DNA of 11,694 bases from Chloroflexota bacterium (GTDB taxonomy: Bacteria; Chloroflexota; Limnocylindria; Limnocylindrales; CSP1-4). The notes beneath the pieces are model-generated. The model was not told where the DNA came from. It searched no databases and saw only the letters and a list, made by a program, of their open reading frames with translations. The stretch lies in contig JACCVB010000292.1 of assembly GCA_013698385.1 (NCBI GenBank), positions 1-11,694 of the forward strand. Reading direction: 5' to 3'. Position 1 is the first letter of the stretch, and each line of letters starts with the position of its first letter. A program made the translations under genes and the position numbers. Below are positions 5,403-11,694 of this stretch, piece after piece.

Positions 5403-6695
5403 ATGACCGAGCGAGGGCTGCCCATCGGCGAGGGGTCTCCTGCGTGCCCGTTCGTCGCCTTCGAGGACGATCGTGACGAGCGCGCGGCGGAGCCGGATCA
5501 CCGCCACCGCTGCTATGCCGAGCCGCAGCCTGCGCCGCGTGCGCTCGCGCACCAGGAGGCGTACTGCCTGTCCAGTGCGTTCCCGGTCTGCCCCACGTTC
5601 CAGACGTGGGCCCGTCGTGAAGCCGCCCAGGCGCGCCACGCCGCCGCTGGGCGCCAGGAGGCTGACACCGGGCCGGCGGACACCGGTGGGATCGCGGCCG
5701 CCGGTGGGATCGCGGCCGATCTCTCTCCCGGATCAACGCCGTCCGCGCCACGAGTCGAAGTGCCACCGCTAGAGTCGCCACCCGGTCGAAATCCGCCGAG
5801 GGACTGGGCTGCGCCGCCGCCGTGGGCAGGGACGCCTGGCGACCGGAAGATCGATCGCGGCGATTCGCCTTCGGCCGAGCCGGGTGGTCGCCGACGACCG
5901 GGTGAGGGCCAGGGTCTTGCTGGGAGCGCGGCGGATCGGTTTGCCGGTGGCGAAGACGTTCGGTCCGAGGCGCTGATCGACCCTGAGGAACGACCGCGAT
6001 CGCCGGGCACACCGATCGAACCGCCGGTTCCGGCAGTGCTGCCGCGAACCGTGGTCGAGGTCCCTTCATCCGGACCGGACGCCGACCTCGCCGAACTCGT
6101 GGGTCGTCGCGACCGAGGGCGTGATCAGGGTCAGCGGCCGTCGGTGAGTTCCACGCGCGTCCCGGAGCGGGATCGGAATCCGACGCCAGTCCCAGAGCGG
6201 GTCCAACATCGGGGGCCAGCCTGGGAGCGCGCTCGACCGTCCGAGGCCTATCCGGTGATCAAGCGGGCTTCGTCCATGCCGGGCCTGCCCAACCTATCCC
6301 GGGTCGTCGGGCTTGCTGCGATCCTGGCACTTGCCGCGCTCGCGCTCTTCTTCCTGCCGGGCCTGTTCGGCGTCGGGGGGCGGTCGGGCGGCTCCAGTGG
6401 CGGGGCGACCCCCGGCCCGAGCGCCTCGGCGGCCCCCGCCACGGCGACGCCCGCCCCGACCCCGGTCCCGGCACCGACCGCGCAGCAGTACACGATCAAG
6501 CAGGGCGACACGTTGTCGAAGGTCGCCAAGCGTTTTGGCCTGACGCTCGATCAGCTGCTGGCGGCGAACACGGAGACGATCAAGAACGCGGACAAGATCG
6601 CGATCGGCGACGTCATCGATATCCCTGCGCCGAACTCAGACGAGGTCACCGGCGCTTCCCTCAGGCCGCCAGCGGGACCGACCGCTTCGCCCTGA
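5403..6695 (+). CDS. Membrane protein with N-terminal Cys4 motif and C-terminal LysM domain
   Basis: This is a 430-residue protein in four parts. Residues 15-66 hold four cysteines in conserved context: ACPF (Cys15), HRCY (Cys37), YCL (Cys55) and VCPTF (Cys63), with His33, His35 and His50 nearby. I recognise this as a recurring N-terminal module of Chloroflexota proteins that could bind zinc or an iron-sulfur cluster. Residues about 70-290 are Arg/Pro/Gly-rich and probably disordered. A single transmembrane helix lies at about 301-323. An Ala/Pro linker leads to a LysM domain at about 363-407 (YTIKQGDTLSKVAKRFGLTLDQLLAAN), which binds N-acetylglucosamine-containing wall polymers. The predicted topology is Cys4 inside and LysM outside. 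I chose the ATG at 5403 because a TATCAT box ends 7 nt before it; the ATG at 5382 is the alternative. Confidence 0.85.
   Translation: MTERGLPIGEGSPACPFVAFEDDRDERAAEPDHRHRCYAEPQPAPRALAHQEAYCLSSAFPVCPTFQTWARREAAQARHAAAGRQEADTGPADTGGIAAAGGIAADLSPGSTPSAPRVEVPPLESPPGRNPPRDWAAPPPWAGTPGDRKIDRGDSPSAEPGGRRRPGEGQGLAGSAADRFAGGEDVRSEALIDPEERPRSPGTPIEPPVPAVLPRTVVEVPSSGPDADLAELVGRRDRGRDQGQRPSVSSTRVPERDRNPTPVPERVQHRGPAWERARPSEAYPVIKRASSMPGLPNLSRVVGLAAILALAALALFFLPGLFGVGGRSGGSSGGATPGPSASAAPATATPAPTPVPAPTAQQYTIKQGDTLSKVAKRFGLTLDQLLAANTETIKNADKIAIGDVIDIPAPNSDEVTGASLRPPAGPTASP
5683..5718. repeat. 18-bp tandem repeat, 2 exact copies, in the LysM protein's disordered region
   Basis: The unit CCGGTGGGATCGCGGCCG occurs twice in a row and keeps the reading frame. 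It encodes a duplicated Gly-Gly-Ile-Ala-Ala segment, consistent with a length-variable, unstructured linker. Confidence 0.85.
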
Positions 6696-6714
6696 CCGGC
6701 CGACCTGCGGCCGG
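6696..6714. terminator. GC hairpin between convergent LysM and NTF2-like genes
   Basis: CCGGCC, a 7-nt loop and GGCCGG begin at the first base after the LysM-protein stop codon. The stem is 6 bp with no T run, so it is at best a weak or Rho-assisted terminator. It lies in the 75-bp gap between two convergent genes, where bidirectional termination would be expected. Confidence 0.35.
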
Positions 6715-6770
6715 CGCTGGGACCCGCGAGCCGCGGCCTGCGACCCGCGACCGGGGCGACCCGGGACGGC

Positions 6771-7100
6771 CTATCGGGGCGCGATGTTGATCGCGGTGAT
6801 CCGGCCCGCTTCGACGCGGAAGGTGGCGTCGATATGCTGGGTCGGGGCGCCCGGTCTGACGACGAGCAGATCCGCTTCGTAGGTATTGCCGGTATCGCGG
6901 ACACCGCCCGGGATCATCCGCAGGCCGGCGTCCCCGCGCAGGAACCAGCCACCGACGCGCTCTACCCCGCGCAGCATCTGCACGCTGTCACCGACGTGGA
7001 CGCGCATCTCGGTCTTTTCGTCCATCAATGCGACGGCGCCCTCGCGGTCACCGCCGTTCAGCTTCTCGAAAAAGTCTTCCATCGTCTCGACAGCACCCAT
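6771..7100 (-). CDS. Small NTF2/SnoaL-like domain protein
   Basis: This 109-residue protein has the pattern of the NTF2-like (SnoaL/ketosteroid-isomerase) alpha+beta barrel. It opens with a helix VETMEDFFEKLNGGDREGAVALM, continues with a strand carrying MRVHV and a substrate-cavity helix MLRGVERVGGWF, and ends with antiparallel strands YEADLLVVRPG, QHIDATFRVEAGRITAINI. The family includes isomerases, cyclases and many stand-alone ligand-binding proteins. The catalytic residues cannot be assigned here, so no reaction is proposed. The ATG at 7100 was preferred to the ATG at 7127 because a TACACT box ends 6 nt before it and the family helix starts just after. It is divergent from the GNAT gene, with 25 bp between the start codons, and convergent with the LysM gene. 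Confidence 0.8.
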   Translation of the reverse strand: MGAVETMEDFFEKLNGGDREGAVALMDEKTEMRVHVGDSVQMLRGVERVGGWFLRGDAGLRMIPGGVRDTGNTYEADLLVVRPGAPTQHIDATFRVEAGRITAINIAPR

Positions 7101-7106
7101 GCCCGG

Positions 7107-7116
7107 AGTGTAGCGT
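7107..7116. promoter_or_regulatory. Overlapping divergent -10 boxes for NTF2-like and GNAT genes
   Basis: On the minus strand TACACT (7107-7112) ends 6 nt before the ATG at 7100. On the plus strand TAGCGT (7111-7116) ends 9 nt before the ATG at 7126. The two boxes share two base pairs, so polymerase bound in one direction would exclude the other. Neither gene has a visible ribosome site, and the NTF2-like message would be leaderless. Confidence 0.45.
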
Positions 7117-7125
7117 CGGCCGACC

Positions 7126-7818
7126 ATGGACGCCCGACTCGACGCTCGGATCGATCAGGGGACCGTTGCGCACACCAAGCTCGCAGCGGCCTGGCCGCTC
7201 TTCGCGCTGCGTGTCCGGACAGAGCGACTGGAGCTCTGGCTCCCGACCGACGACGACCTGCTGGACCTCGTGGACCTCGCACGTTCGGGGATCCATCCGC
7301 CCGGTGAGATGCCATTCGGCGTGCCCTGGTCGACTCTCGAGAGCCCCGGATTCGAGCGCGGGTTCCTCGCCTACCACTGGGGCAATCGAGCATCGTGGGC
7401 ACCCGGGTCGTGGGAGCTGGGTCTGGCCGCCTCCCTTGATGGGACGCTCATCGGCATGCAGGGGATGAGCGCCAGCCGATTCTCCGCGACCCGGACCGTG
7501 CATACCGGGTCGTGGCTTGGCCGGTCATTCCAGGGCGCCGGTTTAGGCAAGGAGATGCGCGCCGCGGTCCTGGCTCTGGCGTTCGATGGCCTTGGAGCGC
7601 AGTTCGCCGAAACGGAGGCATTTCTGGACAATGCGGCATCGAATGCGGTGTCACGTGCGCTTGGGTACGCGGACAACGGGTTCGGTTCGCTCGCGCCCGA
7701 GGGCGTGCCGCGTGAGACGCGCCGGTTTCGGTTGACCCACGAGGGTTGGCGCTCCCGGCCGCGGTCGCCGGTCGAGATCGAGGGTCTCACGGGCTGCCAG
7801 GAGCTGTTCGGGGCGTAG
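7126..7818 (+). CDS. GNAT-family N-acetyltransferase (RimJ/RimL-like)
   Basis: This 230-residue acyltransferase would move an acetyl group from acetyl-CoA to an amine, possibly a protein N-terminus, an aminoglycoside or a small metabolite. The RimJ/RimL-type opening LRVRTERLELWLPTDDDLLDL (28-48) is present. The central strand is WELGLAASLDGTLIGMQGM (96-114). The acetyl-CoA pyrophosphate loop is LGRSFQGAGLGKEMRAAVL (131-149) with the Q-x-x-G-x-G motif at 136-141. The C-terminal part has ETEAFLDNAASNAVSRALGYADNG (162-185), where the asparagine and the alpha helix are typical. The length is somewhat above the usual 170-200 residues because of an N-terminal extension of about 25 residues and a C-terminal tail. 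The ATG at 7126 has no ribosome site. The substrate is unknown. Confidence 0.88.
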   Translation: MDARLDARIDQGTVAHTKLAAAWPLFALRVRTERLELWLPTDDDLLDLVDLARSGIHPPGEMPFGVPWSTLESPGFERGFLAYHWGNRASWAPGSWELGLAASLDGTLIGMQGMSASRFSATRTVHTGSWLGRSFQGAGLGKEMRAAVLALAFDGLGAQFAETEAFLDNAASNAVSRALGYADNGFGSLAPEGVPRETRRFRLTHEGWRSRPRSPVEIEGLTGCQELFGA

Positions 7819-7952
7819 GCCCGGGCGGGTTTGCCGGGGCCGCATCGTGGCGTGGGATCGTCTGCTCACGAGGGATCTGCTTCGCGCCGCTCTGTGAAGG
7901 CATGCGATGCGTCGTCAGATCCGTGGCGGCCCGGGCGCCGGCGGCCGGCGAT

Positions 7953-8120
7953 CATGAATGACGTGCGTGTGAGCCACGTTATGGCCGGAAAGCGCCGCCG
8001 GACCATGCGGAATGTGCCCTCCGTGCACGATATGTCGCCGATCGGGCGAATCTGGGCCTCTCGAACCGCCGAACGCGTCCCGGATCGGCCATTGCGTGGC
8101 TGGGGTGCACATCGTTCATG
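7953..8120 (+). repeat. 35-bp imperfect inverted repeat; candidate hairpin RNA
   Basis: The arms 7953-7987 and 8086-8120 are complementary at 26 of 35 positions with no gap, and enclose 98 bp. Five of the nine mismatches are G-U pairs if the plus strand is transcribed, so 31 of 35 positions could pair in RNA. The conserved blocks are CATGAA, GTGC, GCCACG and GGCCG on the left arm. Inside the loop, TCGCC and GGCGA (around 8035-8050) can form a small inner stem. It could be a structured RNA, a small mobile element with terminal repeats, or a cruciform. Confidence 0.5.
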
Positions 8121-8144
8121 GTGTCGCTGGCGAACGTCGCGCGC

Positions 8145-8196
8145 GGCTGGGACTGGCGGCTGGGACTGGCGGCTGGGACTCGCGGCTAGGAATGGC
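8145..8196. repeat. 13-bp tandem repeat, 4 copies
   Basis: The unit GGCTGGGACTGGC is repeated four times without gaps. Copies 1 and 2 are identical, copy 3 has one change, and copy 4 has two. The period of 13 is not a multiple of three and the array lies outside any recognised gene, so it is best read as a noncoding minisatellite. Confidence 0.85.
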
Positions 8197-8274
8197 GGTT
8201 CGAGCGGGTCGCCGACCAGCGTGCCGCCCGCGGCGTCCCGAAGGCGCGCCCGGATGACACCGATCGACCAGCGC

Positions 8275-10068
8275 TCAGAACCCGCCGCCGGCGCCCCCGC
8301 CTCCGCCGCCCGACGAGCCACCGCTGAACCCTCCGCCCGAGCCGCCACCGCCCGATCCGCTCCCGCCCGAAGCGGCCGGCGAGTTCCCGATCGTGCCCAA
8401 GGCAGCCATCATCCCCCCGAGATCCGGCACGGCCGAACCGGAGAAGAGGCTGGCGCCGCTACCCGACGCCGCGCCCCCAGCGAACGACGACCCATCCGAC
8501 GTCAGATACCAGGTCGGGAAGTAGACCAGGCCCGCCGAGGCAGGGGCCTCCCGGACCGCCTCCAGGCTTCGTCGCAGGACCGCCTCGATCTCGCCCTGGA
8601 GCCCAAGCGCCGTGCCCCACACGACCGCCTGGTCCGGGGTTTCCAGCCACGCCAGCCCCGCCCCATCCACCACTTCCTGCATCGTTCGAGCGCTCGCCAT
8701 CGTCTTCTGGAGCGTCCGGCGATAGGCGGCCAGCATCGCCCGGAGCATCGCGCCCGGCATCGTGACCGCCGGCATCCCCCGCGCGAACAGCACGACGACG
8801 ATCCCGCCCGCGATCGCCGCGCCGCCGATCAGGACCAGTCCGGAGATGGGCACAGTCCACCCGGCGATCAGGGCGACGACGCCACCGACCACGGCCAGCA
8901 GCCCACGCCCTGTCCAGCGGCGGACGACCTTGCTCGGCCCCTCGACGAACCAGCCGCGATCGACCACGTGGCGCTCAAGGGCCGAGTCGAATTCCCCGAC
9001 CGACGCGCCGAAACTCGGGAGTTCGTCGGCCTCGATGAAGCCCCCCGATCCGCCACGCGCGAGCTGCTGGAGCTCCCGAAGCGCGACCGCCTCGGCGGGA
9101 CCGGTCGGCCGGCGAGCGTTGCGTCCCCGTTGCGCTTCCTCCGCGGCATCACCTCGACGCGGATGCATGTCCACCCCCACTTTGTTGGACAGCCCTAGCA
9201 GGCCACGATCCTCACGGAACGAGAGCAGCCCGCGTGACGCGAGATCCAGCATCGCCGTGGTCAGGGCCCGCCGCGATATCTGCCCGTCCAGGACGAATGC
9301 GCCGGACGCAGCGGTCAGATCGGGCGGGGGAGCGGGCATCAGGATGGACGGGTCGTCGAGGTAGACCGGGTCCTTGCCGAACCGACGCCAGGAGAAGAAC
9401 GCCCAGCCGGCGAGACCCATGAACACGATCGGCGCCCCGACCAGGCCGAGTGCCGCATTCAGCTGGCGCGCCCCCTGCAGCGCCGCGGCATGCTCCGGTG
9501 TCGCCGCGGCGTCCACGCGCCGCAGAGCGACCTCGAGCGCCCCGTCGAAATCGGCGTTTCGCAGGAACGGCACCATGTCGTTCTCGAAGATCGACTGCCG
9601 CTCCGCGTTGGAAAGATAGGCAACTTCGAATCCCGGGGCCGCGTAGAGCTGGACCTGCCCGTGCTCGCCGGAGGGATCGATATCGAAGAAGATCGCCATC
9701 CCGTCGTCGAAGCCGGCCCGACCGACGCCCCATAGATCGATCAGGGCTCGGGCGCGGGCCTCGGTCTCCGAGGTCTCGACGCCGTAGTCGACTTGCTGGC
9801 TGTAGACGACGATCTCGGCCCCGGTGCGGGCCTCGATCGCGTCGATCGTCGACTCTGCGCCGGCCAGGGCTCCGGGCGATAGGATCCCCGCAAAGTCGTA
9901 CACCGCCTGACCGGCGACGGGCTGCTGGAAGGGTGGCCCGGCTGGCGGCGTGGCTGGCTCTGCCGCCCGAAGCGCGGGCGCCACGACGAGCAGCCACACG
10001 GCGGCCAGGAGCAGAACCCGGGCGGCACGGCGGCCGCGGGTATGGCGATGGTTTACGTTGGACGTCAT
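8275..10068 (-). CDS. TPM-domain / DUF2207 membrane protein with Gly-rich tail
   Basis: This is a 597-residue envelope protein. A signal peptide or N-terminal helix lies at residues 17-37. A TPM domain at about 57-190 begins with VYDFAGILSPGALAGAESTI, contains TGAEIVVYSQ and has GFDDGMAIFFDID, a hallmark of the fold (in other species linked to photosystem II repair or acid phosphatase activity). A transmembrane helix follows at about 207-227. Then comes the DUF2207 core, with RRFGKDPVYLDDP (228-240) and ALTTAMLDLASRGLLSFRED (268-287), and two further helices at about 388-427. After FPTWYLTSDG the protein ends in a 60-residue Gly/Ser-rich tail finishing GGGAGGGF. TPM and DUF2207 are often separate proteins. 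The start overlaps the lysA stop (TGATG sharing the A); a GTG one codon earlier is possible. Function is unknown. Confidence 0.85.
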   Translation of the reverse strand: MTSNVNHRHTRGRRAARVLLLAAVWLLVVAPALRAAEPATPPAGPPFQQPVAGQAVYDFAGILSPGALAGAESTIDAIEARTGAEIVVYSQQVDYGVETSETEARARALIDLWGVGRAGFDDGMAIFFDIDPSGEHGQVQLYAAPGFEVAYLSNAERQSIFENDMVPFLRNADFDGALEVALRRVDAAATPEHAAALQGARQLNAALGLVGAPIVFMGLAGWAFFSWRRFGKDPVYLDDPSILMPAPPPDLTAASGAFVLDGQISRRALTTAMLDLASRGLLSFREDRGLLGLSNKVGVDMHPRRGDAAEEAQRGRNARRPTGPAEAVALRELQQLARGGSGGFIEADELPSFGASVGEFDSALERHVVDRGWFVEGPSKVVRRWTGRGLLAVVGGVVALIAGWTVPISGLVLIGGAAIAGGIVVVLFARGMPAVTMPGAMLRAMLAAYRRTLQKTMASARTMQEVVDGAGLAWLETPDQAVVWGTALGLQGEIEAVLRRSLEAVREAPASAGLVYFPTWYLTSDGSSFAGGAASGSGASLFSGSAVPDLGGMMAALGTIGNSPAASGGSGSGGGGSGGGFSGGSSGGGGGGAGGGF

Positions 10069-11339
10069 CACGCCAGCGAGGCGACGGTCCCGCGTCGCCG
10101 ACCCAGGCGCAGGCCACCGTCTGTCTCCAGCAGGACCTGAGGGGGTCGCGGCCGACCGTTGTATGTGGAGCCGAGCGATGTGGCGTAGGCGCCGGCATCG
10201 GCGATGGCCACGAGGTCGCCGCGTCGAAGCGGCGGCAGGTCATGATCGCCCAGGCTGTCGGTCGACTCGCAGACGGGGCCCTCGACCCGAGCAGGCGTGC
10301 CAGGCGCAGACGCCGTGCCCCCGACGTCCACGGCGCGGCCAAGCGACGTGAGGGCCACGATCGGATGTCGGGCGCCATACAGCGCCGGACGGATCAGCTC
10401 CGTCATCCCGGCATCCAGCACGACCTGCCGCCCACCTCGCTCGCGGACGTGCAGGACCCGCGCAACGAGCCAGCCCGCGCGGGCCACGAGGGCACGGCCG
10501 GGTTCGATCGCCACGCGACTCGGCCGCCGTTCCTCGGGGACACTGGCCAGGATCGCCGGCAGTTCGCGGGCGAAGTGGGCCGGGTCCGGTGCCGGCTCGC
10601 CGACCGGTCGGATCGGCATGCCGCCGCCGAGATCCACGGTGTCGAACGTCTCGATGGATCCACGCCACAGGGCGGTGAGCGCGACGGCCTTGCGCGCCCC
10701 GTCACGCCACGCATCCACCGCCCCGAGTTGCGAGCCGACATGGACTTGGAGGCCTCGGGAACGGAGCGGGCCGTTGGGTCCGCCCCCAGCTTCGATGGCG
10801 TCGGCGATCTCCGTCTCGGTCATGCCGAACTTGGAGCCGCCGGCCCCCACGGCGAGACCGGGCTGCGTTTCCGGCGTCACATCCGGGTTGAGGCGATACA
10901 GCACATCGAGAGGCGGAGCCCCGGCCCGCCGCGCGGCATCGGCCAGCGCCCTGGCTTCCTCCGGCGACTCCACGGCGACCCAGCGAAGTGGATGGCCGTC
11001 GGCCGCCGCACGGGCCGCCGCAACGAGGTCGGCGGGCGTCTTCCCGACGCCCTCCAGGGTGATTCGCTCATCGGGCACGCCGGCGCGACGGGCGAGCGCC
11101 CATTCACCGCGCGACACGACGTTCGCCCCGAACCCCCGCCGGGCGACCTCGGCGATGATCGCCGGGACGTCGTTGGCCTTGACCGAGTACTGGCGCACGA
11201 TCGGATCGGGGAACGCCTCGTTGACGGCGAGGCACGCGGCCTCCAGCGTGGCGAGGTTCGTGACGTACGCCGGCGTCCCGAACCGGCGAGCCGCCGCCCG
11301 GAGGGCGTCCCCGAGCGCGGGCTCGAGCTCGACGGTCAG
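10068..11339 (-). CDS. lysA: Diaminopimelate decarboxylase
   Basis: This PLP enzyme converts meso-diaminopimelate to lysine and CO2, the last step of lysine synthesis. It has the alanine-racemase-like barrel plus C-terminal beta domain: QYSVKAN with the PLP lysine at residue 54, HVGSQ (200-204), DLGGGMPI with the phosphate-binding glycines (238-240), EPGRALV (279-285), GPVCESTDSL with the active-site Cys357 donated across the dimer, and DAGAYATSLGSTYNG with Tyr393. The coding frame includes GTPAYVTNLATLEAACLAV before SVKAN, a required family segment, yet no ATG, GTG or TTG lies between there and well inside the upstream gene. The best fit is a CTG at 11339 that overlaps the upstream stop (CTGA), giving 423 residues, the normal size. 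A GTG at 11198 would delete that segment. It is followed directly by the TPM gene. Confidence 0.92.
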   Translation of the reverse strand: MTVELEPALGDALRAAARRFGTPAYVTNLATLEAACLAVNEAFPDPIVRQYSVKANDVPAIIAEVARRGFGANVVSRGEWALARRAGVPDERITLEGVGKTPADLVAAARAAADGHPLRWVAVESPEEARALADAARRAGAPPLDVLYRLNPDVTPETQPGLAVGAGGSKFGMTETEIADAIEAGGGPNGPLRSRGLQVHVGSQLGAVDAWRDGARKAVALTALWRGSIETFDTVDLGGGMPIRPVGEPAPDPAHFARELPAILASVPEERRPSRVAIEPGRALVARAGWLVARVLHVRERGGRQVVLDAGMTELIRPALYGARHPIVALTSLGRAVDVGGTASAPGTPARVEGPVCESTDSLGDHDLPPLRRGDLVAIADAGAYATSLGSTYNGRPRPPQVLLETDGGLRLGRRRGTVASLA

Positions 11340-11694
11340 TCCGGGACCACGATCTGGACGATCACGCTCACGATGGACAGGGCGACCGCGCCGATGATCG
11401 CGGCGGTGATCGCGCCCAGCCCGAAGTCGGGCGGGAAGCCGCCGACGGAAAAGTCGATTCCGACGCCGTTGGCGATGACTGCGATAAGCAGCAGCAGGAC
11501 GGCGTTCACGACCAGGCCGAACAGGCCGAGGGTCATCATCGTCAGCGGCAGGGACAGGACCTTCACGACCGGCTTGATCAGCCCGTTCACGACGCCCGCG
11601 ATGAGGGCCAGGATGATCAGGTTGGGGATGCTATCGCCGTAGTCGATCTGGGGCAGCAGGTAGGCCACGATGGCGAACGTGATCGCCGTGGCGA
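11336..11694 (-). CDS. Phage holin-4_2 / YvlD-like membrane protein, N-terminus cut by window edge
   Basis: This is a small polytopic membrane protein of the holin superfamily 4_2 type (YvlD-like). Despite the name it is common on chromosomes outside prophages, and no phage genes are visible here. The visible 119 residues begin in the first helix (ATAITFAIVAYLLPQ) and show the conserved NLIILALIAGVVNGLIKPVVKVLSLPLTMMTLGLFGLVVNAVLL core with the N-G-L-I-x-P signature, followed by a last helix ending IVQIVVPD. The frame stays open to the right edge and the residues before the GTG at 11668 continue the first helix, so the true start lies beyond the window. Its stop codon overlaps the proposed start of lysA. 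Confidence 0.85.
   Translation of the reverse strand, partial: ATAITFAIVAYLLPQIDYGDSIPNLIILALIAGVVNGLIKPVVKVLSLPLTMMTLGLFGLVVNAVLLLLIAVIANGVGIDFSVGGFPPDFGLGAITAAIIGAVALSIVSVIVQIVVPD

Larger units (their letters stand above)
7819..8274. other. Gene-free stretch between the GNAT and TPM-DUF2207 genes
   Basis: This 456-bp interval lies downstream of both flanking genes, which converge on it. I find no recognisable protein on either strand; the long open frames here have the composition of antisense or shadow frames. It contains a GC-rich hairpin just after the GNAT stop (7818-7841, one bulge, no T run), the inverted repeat at 7953-8120 and the 13-bp tandem repeat at 8145-8196. No consensus promoter is evident. 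Confidence 0.6.

Noticed and set aside
7960..8125. Repeated His-Ile-Val-His-Gly-like peptides (HIVHG, HIPHG, HVIHD) on both strands
   Set aside because: They follow largely from the inverted repeat, which places similar codons on both strands. The direct comparison of adjacent 18-nt units is only about 10 of 18 matches, so a protein repeat is not supported.
7866..8348. A long minus-strand open frame (160 codons) across the gene-free stretch
   Set aside because: It overlaps the end of the TPM-DUF2207 gene in another frame, shows no known domain, has no ribosome site and is Arg/Pro/Ala-rich like other shadow frames of GC-rich DNA.
9450..11642. A 730-codon plus-strand open frame opposite lysA and TPM-DUF2207
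   Set aside because: It is entirely antisense to two well-supported genes and is extremely Arg/Pro-rich, as expected from the opposite strand of high-GC coding sequence.
11336..11694. Prophage, suggested by the holin-family hit
   Set aside because: The holin-4_2/YvlD family is widespread on bacterial chromosomes, and no endolysin, integrase or structural phage gene is visible nearby.

Overview
The window is very GC-rich and coding-dense. Its gene set fits a soil or freshwater member of the Chloroflexota (Limnocylindria-like); Actinomycetota is the main alternative. The evidence is an F420-type luciferase-like oxidoreductase, a nickel superoxide dismutase with its maturation protease, a four-cysteine/LysM protein of a kind I associate with Chloroflexota, and several genes that look leaderless. 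This placement is inference, because no rRNA or tRNA is present.

Layout. (1) 1-2181: a MarR repressor gene followed by a drug-efflux MFS gene (minus strand, cut by the left edge), divergent from an LLM-class oxidoreductase (plus strand). A near-consensus promoter with a 16-bp perfect-arm palindrome in its spacer lies between them. (2) 2217-5235, all minus strand, in transcription order: sodN (Ni-SOD), sodX (its peptidase), a lipoprotein, and a double-SIS sugar-phosphate isomerase-like protein. (3) 5403-7818: a plus-strand membrane protein with a Cys4 N-terminus and a C-terminal LysM domain, a minus-strand NTF2/SnoaL-like protein, and a plus-strand GNAT acetyltransferase. The last two fire from overlapping divergent -10 elements. 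(4) 7819-8274: a 456-bp gene-free stretch with a 35-bp inverted repeat that could fold as a long hairpin RNA and a 4 x 13-bp tandem repeat. (5) 8275-11694, minus strand: a holin-4_2/YvlD-like membrane protein (cut by the right edge), lysA (diaminopimelate decarboxylase), and a TPM-DUF2207 membrane protein, joined by overlapping stop/start codons.

How they work together. The left cluster looks like a self-regulated sensing, efflux and reduction module. The sodN-sodX pair is a complete nickel-SOD maturation unit: the dismutase has a 16-residue propeptide ahead of its His-Cys nickel hook, and the adjacent S26 peptidase is the expected processing enzyme. The lysA cluster links lysine/peptidoglycan precursor supply with two envelope proteins.

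The points most worth a second look are the 7953-8120 inverted repeat, the apparent CTG start of lysA, the recurrent TAnnnT box 6-7 nt before start codons (leaderless initiation), the strong hairpin at the sodN/sodX junction, and the Cys4-LysM protein. I saw no CRISPR array, insertion sequence, tRNA or clear novel defence system.
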